This document shows, in pieces, positions 57,319 through 64,000 of a DNA stretch of 64,000 nt. The stretch spans positions 144,283,012-144,347,011 of the forward strand of contig NC_059073.1 of NCBI RefSeq assembly GCF_020497125.1, written 5' to 3'. This DNA comes from Mauremys mutica. Lineage: Eukaryota; Chordata; Testudines; Geoemydidae. The notes beneath the pieces are model-generated. The model saw only the letters and a list, made by a program, of their open reading frames with translations. It did no database searches and was not told the DNA's origin. Made by a program: the position numbers and the translations under genes. Numbering within the stretch: the first letter of the stretch is position 1; every line of letters begins with the position of its first letter.

Positions 57319-58627
57319 CTCAGATGCAGCCACCTCTCGGGTGGGGAAAAAAAACCACCCAACACACGGGACAGCAGTGAGGGAAGGGGAAACTTTGACC
57401 AAGAGCAACGCTATAAACACCGGCTGTTACAAAAGTTGCCGTGAGGTCTCTAATGTCTACATCGGGAAGACAGGGCCCATCCCCATAATAATAAAGATAG
57501 CACACAATTTTGAGGAGCTAGATATTTGAGGCCTTAAAATGAGAAACAATGGGGATGATTTTCACTTTACTGAAAGGGTCAGAATATCGTTGTCCCTTTG
57601 GACTGCCCGCTGCAACTTAGAAAAACACAAAATACTGCATGAAAATATCCTGCAGTCTTGTCAGTTTCAAACACAAATGAATAATGATGCCACATAATTA
57701 TTTTTCAACTAAATTGAGCCTCCTTTGCTGTATGTAGCTCTCCTTAATGCGAGTGGTTGTGCCAAGATGAATTTGGTATGCAGCTGGGTAGAGCTGGAAT
57801 ATTTCATTGTCTGGGACAGACTTATGTGGTTGTGTGTGCCAAGTATTTATAGATTTATTACATCTTTCATACTCTTGAAGAAAAGAGTCCAATTCCCACA
57901 GTAGGTCCATGATCCTGAGGAGAAAAAATACCTAGAGATTAACTGAGAGCTTTTCAGTTAATCAGTCTGAGGCAGCTCCTTGCACATGTACCTTTTATTC
58001 CTCTGCACGTTTACACACACAACGTAACACAGGCATCTTAAAGCAAGCGCTTTCCATGCCACCTCCCTCTTCAGTTCAGCTCACCTTCTGAGCTTCCCCT
58101 TGCTGCCTGTTGTTTCTACTTATACCCTCCCACATGCATCAGTAGCCCAGAATTACCACCCAGATGCTCATAATCCCCCAACAGAAAGTGTTTAATTGCT
58201 CGCAGCTGAGCCTGTAGCCATCTTCACCGTGCAGCACTGGCAGTGATCAGGAGGCTGTTGCTAGCAATCTGTCACATGCACAATGCACCAGGTGCTTGGT
58301 CCCCTGTTCCCCAGCCTGGGAGCTAGTATATCACATTGCTGTCTAGTGACACGCCTGCCTCCCCATTGTTTGGGCTTCGGAGGTGACCATGCTCATGTGA
58401 TCTGAGGGAGGAATGCCACAACTCTAGGTGTGTGAAAGTGCTGGTGGAGTGGAAGGTAATGAGCATGCGCCATCAAATCACATGGCTGTTGGGAAGGTCT
58501 GTGTGGGTCTGCTCTCCCTGTATGTCAGCAGTGGGTTTTGCCTTCCTCTCTTTACTTCCCTGGTTATCATAAAACATTTTTCAGGAGGGTGGATCCACCA
58601 AAAGAGAACATTGCATAGGCTCCTAGT
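57319..58627. other. Stretch without a recognisable feature
   Basis: No exon or nameable repeat. The frame at 57698-57910 (-) has no domain. Confidence 0.5.
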
Positions 58628-59213
58628 CAGAGGGGGATTAAGGTTTCCTGAGGCCCTGGGCCAGAGCAAGTGGGGGGTCCCTCACCACCACTCAACCCCC
58701 ATTCTGCCTCTTTCTGTCCCTTCTCCAGGGCCTGCCTCTGTTCCACCCAGGGTCCCCCCCCCCATTATGCCCCTCCCCACTACAGCTCGACAATCTCTTT
58801 TTCTCCTTTCTGTGTCCCCATTCCCCCCGCCCACGGCCCCAAGACCGGAGAAGCTCTGTCCCCGCACCACAGTCCCAGCACCAGGTCCAGGTGCTGGGGC
58901 TTCCCCCACTGCCTCCTGCGCTTTTGTGGGGGACCAGGGTTGGGGTGCTGGGGCTTCTCCAGCCCTGGCCACCCACCACTTCTGCTGGAGAGTGGGGTCA
59001 GGGGCCGCTGGAGGGGGACTTGCCCTGCTGCCCTGCAGCGTCTGCCCGGGTCGGGATCCGCTAGGGGGGCTTCCCCCGTCCCATGGCTACTGCCCCGGAG
59101 CAGAGATGGAGTGTGGGGACTTCCGCACGGTGGTGGATTTTTTTCCAGGGCCTCCCAGTTGGCTGGGGCCCCTGGGCACAGGCCCCAACATCCCAATGGC
59201 TAATCCACCACTG
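58628..59213. mobile_element. hAT element, 586 bp, with 8-bp duplication
   Basis: The left end is 'cagagggggattaagg', the right end 'ggctaatccaccactg'. 'ctcctagt' is present at 58620-58627 and 59214-59221. The interior is C-rich with long open frames that are composition artefacts, including the 294-codon frame crossing it (58428-59312). Confidence 0.85.
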
Positions 59214-59899
59214 CTCCTAGTTGAAGGATTCATTAACTGTTCCAAAAATAGTGTTCTTTTGGTAAAGCTAACTAACAAATACAGCCTTCTGCTTTCCCTC
59301 TTACTGCCCTAACCTTTATTTTTCTTTCCCTTTTTCAGTGTAGTGAGGAAAGGGGGAATTTAGGCCTGCATCCATAAAAGGCCTAACCTCTAGACAAAGC
59401 TATATCCCTTTGATAATCTCCTTAAAGTGGCTGAGAGGTGGAACAATAGGAACATACATTGAAGATATGGAAATCCCAAATGATCTAGAAAATCAGGGAA
59501 CCAACAACATGATGCACAAAGACTGAGTTAGGTCCCTGTGCTCCTTGGTCAGTCCATGGGGAGAGATAAGTGCCTTAGAATGGGACCCACAAAAGCCAGC
59601 ACATTAGACAGGGAGCTGCCTAAACTAGCCACAGGGAAATTCTGAAAAGAGGAGCTTATCTTAAGCCTTGACCCTCTCACGGAGATAGGTACCTGAGTTC
59701 AGGCTGCTGGGAGGCACCAATCTCTGCTAGCAAGCCACAGCTGGGAACCCCTCTCCTAGAATTAGCTGGCTTAGGCACCTACTTTGTTTCTTGTGAGAAT
59801 GAGTCAGAGACCTGCCTCTCTCCACACAAAATGGCTGGGGGAGGAGGTGGTGCCCAGCCCACCTTGTAACTTATAGCCCGCTGATAGCAGTCACCTGGT

Positions 59900-60985
59900 T
59901 ATGTGGGATAGATTTTAGAAAGGCTTTTGACACAGTCACACATGACATTCTCATACGCAAACTACAGAAAAGTGGTCTGATGAAATTATTATAAGCTGAG
60001 TGCACAACTGGTTGAAAGACCATACTTTAGTATCAATGGTTTGCTGTCAGACAAGAAGAGTGTGACAAGTGGATCCCACAGGGGTCAGTCCTGGGTCTAG
60101 TACTATTCAATATTTTAATTAATAACTTACATAATGGAGCAGAGAGTATGCTTATAAAATTTGTAGATGAAACCGAGCGGGGAAGGGTTGCTACCACTTT
60201 GGAGGACAGGATTAGAATACAAAACAAACTTGACCAATTGGAGAATTGATCTGAAAGCAACAAGATGAAAATCAGTCAAAGACAAGTGCAAAGTACTACA
60301 CTTAGGCAGGAAAAGTCAAATGCTCAACTACAAAATGGAGAATAATTGGCTAGGTTGTAGTTCTAGTGAAAAGGTTCTGCAGGTGATAGTGGATGACAAA
60401 TTTAATGAGTCAACAATGCGATCTTGTGAAAAAGACTAATATTATTCTAGAGTGCATTAATAGGAGTGTCGTATGTAAGACACAGGAGGAAAGATGTGGC
60501 AAATTAGAGAGAGTCCAGAGGAAAGCAACAAAAATGATAAAAGGTTTAAAAACCTGACCTACGAGGAATGGTTAAAAAACCTGAGCTTGTTTAGTCTTGA
60601 GAAAAAAAGACTTGGAGGTTGGGGGGACGGACCTGATAACAGTCTTCAAATATATTAAGGGCTGTTATAAAGAGGATGGAGATCAATTGTTCCCCTTGTC
60701 TGCTGATGGTAGGACAAGGAGTTATGGATATAATCTGCAGCAAGGGAGATTGAGGTTAGACAGTAGGGAAAACTCAAACTCTAAGGTAGTTAAGCTCTGG
60801 AACAGGCTTCCAAGGGAGGTGGTGGAATCCCCATCATTGGAGGTTTTTAAGACCAGGTTGGACAAACACCTGACAGAGATGCTCTAGGTTTACTTGGTCC
60901 TGCCTCAGTGCAGGGGTTTGACTTGATGACTTATCAAGGTCCCTTCCAGCCCGACATTCCTATGATTCGATGATATTCTAATGTG
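59900..60985 (+). mobile_element. CR1 LINE, 5' truncated, decayed RT
   Basis: It starts in RT motif A ('DFRKAFDTVTHDILI'), has motif B '[18 protein letters not shown]', and at the catalytic site reads 'KFVDETERG' instead of FADD. The C-terminal frame 60597-60887 has '[20 protein letters not shown]'. It ends with a CR1 tail near 60985. Strongly mutated. Confidence 0.85.
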
Positions 60986-61044
60986 GGCTCCTTCAATCTC
61001 TCCTGGTAGTTTAACAGCACTGGAGCCTGAATTCCTCTGCTGAT

Positions 61045-61190
61045 TCCAGGACAGCATGGTCTAATGGACTTAAGTACAGGAGTGGAAGTCAGAAACATGT
61101 GAGATCTCATCCTGGTTTTGCCATTGAAGTATCAGGTGCCCTTGTGCAAATCACTTAAGCTCTTGCTAAGGACAGCCTGGCCCTTCGTTT
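61045..61190 (+). repeat. MIR-like SINE fragment
   Basis: 'gcatggtctaatggacttaa' and 'ggttttgccattgaagtat' with 'aaatcacttaagctcttgct' fit a decayed MIR. Confidence 0.45.
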
Positions 61191-61216
61191 ACACAGTGAT
61201 GCACACACTCATATAA

Positions 61217-61407
61217 AAGCAGCAAAGAGTCTTGTGGCACCTTATAGACTAACAGACGTTTGGGAGCATGAGCTTTCGTGGGTGAATACCCACTTCGTCG
61301 GATGCATGCTTATGCTCCCAAACGTCTGTTAGTCTATAAGGTGCCACAAGACTCTTAGTCTGGATCTGTAAAAGCAGCAAACACGGCTACCCCTCGGATA
61401 CTTGACT
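61217..61407. mobile_element. Hairpin Penelope-like copy, 191 bp, with duplication
   Basis: It reads 'agagtcttgtggcacctta' forward, reaches 'cttcgtcggatgcatgctta', and returns as the reverse complement ending 'gccacaagactctta'. 'ctcatataa' flanks it on both sides (61208-61216 and 61408-61416). It keeps only the two ends of the element, in inverted order. A hammerhead-like core lies at 61274-61301. Confidence 0.85.
61274..61301 (-). ncRNA. Hammerhead-like motif in the hairpin Penelope copy
   Basis: The minus strand gives CCGACGA, an extra A, stem GTGGG/CCCAC, then GAAA and GC-TCAT-GC-TC. It has the same order as at 31207-31240 and the same U-to-C change in box I. Confidence 0.5.
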
Positions 61408-62043
61408 CTCATATAAGAACCTGAATATATCTAACAAGTGGCATTAGATTTTTGAAATGCAAGTCTTAAACCTTTTTCTTAGTGGGCTCTGGAGAGCACT
61501 GCCTACTGTTTTAGAGCATGATGTTCCTTTTTGTTTGTGACCTGAGTTTGCAATTGTCCCAGCAGTGTGCATAGCAGCAGTAATAAATACGCGATGAAAT
61601 AAAGTGTTTTGAATTTCTAAGCTGGCTATCAGATTCAACCAGAAGTCTACCTGCTTTGTTTATTTCTTTCTGCTTCAATTCTATGGCAGAAGAATTAGTT
61701 GAACCTTAGAAGTTCTGTATATCCCATTGCACAATTTCTGGGTTGTAAATAGTGTTGGGAGGTTAATGTATTCCACATGCCTTTAGTGATGCATGATTCT
61801 TGAAAGAATAGCATGAGGACACATTACTATCTATTTTAGTAATGAATTGTTTTCAAAGCCACAGGGCACAAAACAAACTTATTAGAAGATCATTTGAGCT
61901 GCAAGATATGTTGATTTCAAGCCATCTGGATAGCTAAATGATGTGAAGTGTTTTGAAGATTCTAATATTCACTTTACTTTCCATTTCTGTGGTTTTATTT
62001 TCTAACAAATAATATGAATAAAACCTTAGTATTTCATTTATAT
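61408..62043. other. Stretch without a recognisable feature
   Basis: AT-rich, no exon or repeat that I can name. Confidence 0.5.
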
Positions 62044-62570
62044 CGGGGTGGCCAAACCACAGCTCGCAAGCCACATGCGTCTCTTTTAGAGTTAGTGCGA
62101 CTCGCAGAACCTTCTAAACCTCCCCATTCTCCATCTACCATACTGGGAGTGGGGAGCTCAGGACCTCTGCCTTGCAGCGGGGTGGTGGGATAGGGCCTTC
62201 TGCCCAGTGGAGAGGGGGTTCTCGAGGCTTCAGGCCCATGGGGCACGTCTGCTGTGGCTTGGGATTTCAGTAGGATCGGGGCCAAGCCCCGGCAGCGCCT
62301 CCTGAGGGGCTGAAGCCCTGAGCCCTAGGATAAGAACGCCCATATTGGGTCAGACGAAAGGTCCATCTAGCCCAGTATCCTGTCTTCCAACAGTGGCCAA
62401 CGCCAGGTGCCCCAGAGGGAATGAACAGAACAGGTAATCATCAAGTGATCCATCCCCTGTCGCCCATTCCCAGCTTCTGGCAAAGTATCTCGTGCAGGTG
62501 TGCCCCTGCTCTCCAACTTCTGAAGATTGTCATATGCGGCTTGGAGAGTCAGTAAGTTTGGCCACCCCTG
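62044..62570. mobile_element. hAT element, 527 bp, with nested CR1 tail
   Basis: The left end is 'cggggtggccaaacc', the right end 'gtttggccacccctg'. 'atttatat' occurs at 62036-62043 and 62571-62578. A CR1 3' end (62330-62486, minus strand, 'ataagaacgcccatattggg') is inserted in it. The ends resemble those of the element at 20645-21036. Confidence 0.9.
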
Positions 62571-62637
62571 ATTTATATAATGCCTTTCAAACAGAAGAAT
62601 CTCTAATAATAATACATCTAAGGTTGGGCATTTGATG

Positions 62638-62830
62638 GATCTAACAATAATTGGTCAATTGACTGGCCAAATATTGTCAAAAGGTGGTCAAATATTTTCA
62701 AGCACTAATTTATTTGAACTGTGACCATAGAAACAAATCAGTAACAAAACCTCGGGGCAGTCTTACTGGAATATTTGACAGTATTTGACTGCCAGTTGAT
62801 ATTTGACCGGTCAGTTGACCAGCTTACCAC
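62638..62830. mobile_element. Probable small inverted-repeat element
   Basis: 'ggtcaattgactggccaaat' near the left and 'atttgaccggtcagttgacc' near the right are approximate inverted repeats. No duplication was confirmed. Confidence 0.5.
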
Positions 62831-62879
62831 GCCTAACTTTGCACTCTGTAGCACCTCTCTAAGGATGATGATAACATAC

Positions 62880-62970
62880 TGTTCAAGTGCCAGCAACGTG
62901 CTCTGTGGTATAAAAACAGGAAACACAGGGATGGCCCCTGCCCTAAAGAGCTTCCACTGTAAGATAGACA
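62880..62970 (+). repeat. Dispersed amniote repeat, decayed
   Basis: 'ggtataaaaacaggaaacac' and 'ggcccctgccctaaagagct' match the repeat at 34488. Confidence 0.4.
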
Positions 62971-63093
62971 TAAAATAGACAGGATGCTCGGTGAAGCCCT
63001 GAGGATGGAACAACTGGGACTCTTAAAACAATTATTGTACTTTTAATTATCAAAGGGTGTGCTTGCCACTGTGAGTTTGATCCTGGTCTCTGT

Positions 63094-63354
63094 CAGGGGC
63101 GGCTCTAGGTATTTTGCCGCCTCAAGCACGGCAGGCAGGCTGCCTTTGGCGGCTTGCCTGCGGGAGGTCCCCGGTCCCGCGGATTCGGTGGCATACCTGC
63201 GGGAGGTGCGCCGAAGCCACGGGACCAGCGGACCCTCCGCAGGCATGCCACCGAAGGCAACCTGCCTGCCACCCTTGCGGCGACTGGCAGAGTGCCCCCC
63301 ATGGCTTGCCGCCCGAGCACGTGCTTGGCGTGCTGGTGCCTGGAGCCGCCCCTG
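63094..63354. mobile_element. GC-rich hAT MITE, copy 3
   Basis: It starts 'caggggcggctctaggta' and ends 'ggagccgcccctg'. 'gtctctgt' is at 63086-63093 and 63355-63362. The interior has palindromic 'cctgcgggaggt' units as in copies 1 and 2. Confidence 0.9.
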
Positions 63355-63362
63355 GTCTCTGT

Positions 63363-64000
63363 TATACAGCCTTCCAGCTCCCTTACTATTGTAACTTGTG
63401 AATAACGGAAGACCCCTGCACGTACTAGATGATTGCTGCTTACTCTGAGCCATTGCGTAGAAGCCTTTGTTGTTACAGCTTTAGATTGGGTAGGGTCAAA
63501 TACTAGCAACTTCCATACCAGCAATGTTTATTGCATGAGAAACACTGTCATATGTGCTGGGTGTCCCACAAACAGATCCCATCACTGGGCAAGTCATTCT
63601 AATGATCAGATTTAATAAAAGATGTTGCATAGCGTGCTATTCATAAAATAACGCAGCAGCAATGGATGGCTGAAACTAGACCCGACAAAGAGCATGCTGT
63701 GGGGAACAATCCTGAACTGTTAGGGGAATGCGCTACGTGCCCTAATTGGTCATAGCCTTCTCTTATTTCGGTGATTGATTGAACAACTGTAAAGTAAAAC
63801 TAGACATCTATAGGCTCCATAAGTATTAGTGTTCCATGGGAAGTGCAAAAATTGTGGGTGAGTCTCAGAGGCCAAGTCAACTTCAAACATAATTTTCGGA
63901 TCACCTGCACGGACCATTAGCATGAATGGAAGAGCTTCCCTTCTTTTTCCAAAGACAAATGAATAAATCAAATGTTGTTAATGTTTATCTGTTCACTGGA
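63363..64000. other. Stretch without a recognisable feature
   Basis: No exon, repeat or mobile element recognised up to the window end. Confidence 0.5.

Noticed and set aside
58428..59312. 294-codon open frame rich in Pro, Gly and Ser
   Set aside because: Most of it lies inside a C-rich hAT element with a clear 8-bp duplication, and frames on the other strand are also open. It is a composition artefact.
1..64000. CRISPR arrays, operons or bacterial-type promoters
   Set aside because: The window is vertebrate nuclear DNA; the regular repeats seen are mini- and microsatellites or transposon ends.

Overview
This window looks like nuclear DNA from a cryptodiran turtle. The sequence signs are several CR1 LINE copies in both orientations with typical reptile CR1 3' tails, a tRNA-like SINE whose 3' end is CR1-derived (43.44-43.62 kb, the tortoise-type SINE), Penelope-like retroelements, and many hAT and Harbinger DNA transposons. 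There are no operons or closely packed genes. Most of the sequence is transposon debris, much of it nested.

Host gene: on the + strand, three well-spliced pieces at 17405-17458, 23161-23277/23281 and 29417-29577 read as the last part of a tetraspanin: the end of the large extracellular loop, TM4 and a short tail. The closest family I recognise is TSPAN15, but the match is partial, so it is probably a TSPAN15-like paralogue or a diverged orthologue. I could not find the upstream exons; they may lie left of the window.

Region by region. 1-2.9 kb: CR1 with a recognisable esterase-type ORF1 and the endonuclease part of ORF2. 3-6.3 kb: Penelope ends, a MIR and a 295-bp Harbinger MITE. 6.7-11 kb: an old CR1 that received a younger CR1 and a 770-bp Penelope insertion with a 12-bp target duplication. 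11.9-14.9 kb: a TIR element split by a CR1, itself split by another CR1. 16.2-16.5 kb: a nearly perfect 253-bp palindrome. 17.4-29.6 kb: the tetraspanin exons, with hAT elements in the introns. 31.1-33.4 kb: a Penelope-like element with reverse transcriptase and GIY-YIG endonuclease, broken by one in-frame stop. 34-36 kb: RTE-like and L2 fragments. 41-46 kb: a GC-rich hAT-like composite, an LTR-like element with a CR1 tail and a SINE inside it, and a solo LTR. 51.6-56.4 kb: a complete Harbinger transposon. 57-63.4 kb: more MITEs, a CR1, a hairpin-shaped Penelope copy and two hAT elements.

The most notable system is the Harbinger element at 51622-56445. It has matching TIRs, identical TAA target duplications, an open DDE transposase (423 aa), a Myb/SANT-like protein encoded by two exons with phase-matched consensus splice sites, and a third open frame on the opposite strand inside the Myb intron. 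Poly(A) signals follow all three genes. The 6.0-kb MITE has the same ends and could be mobilised by such an element.
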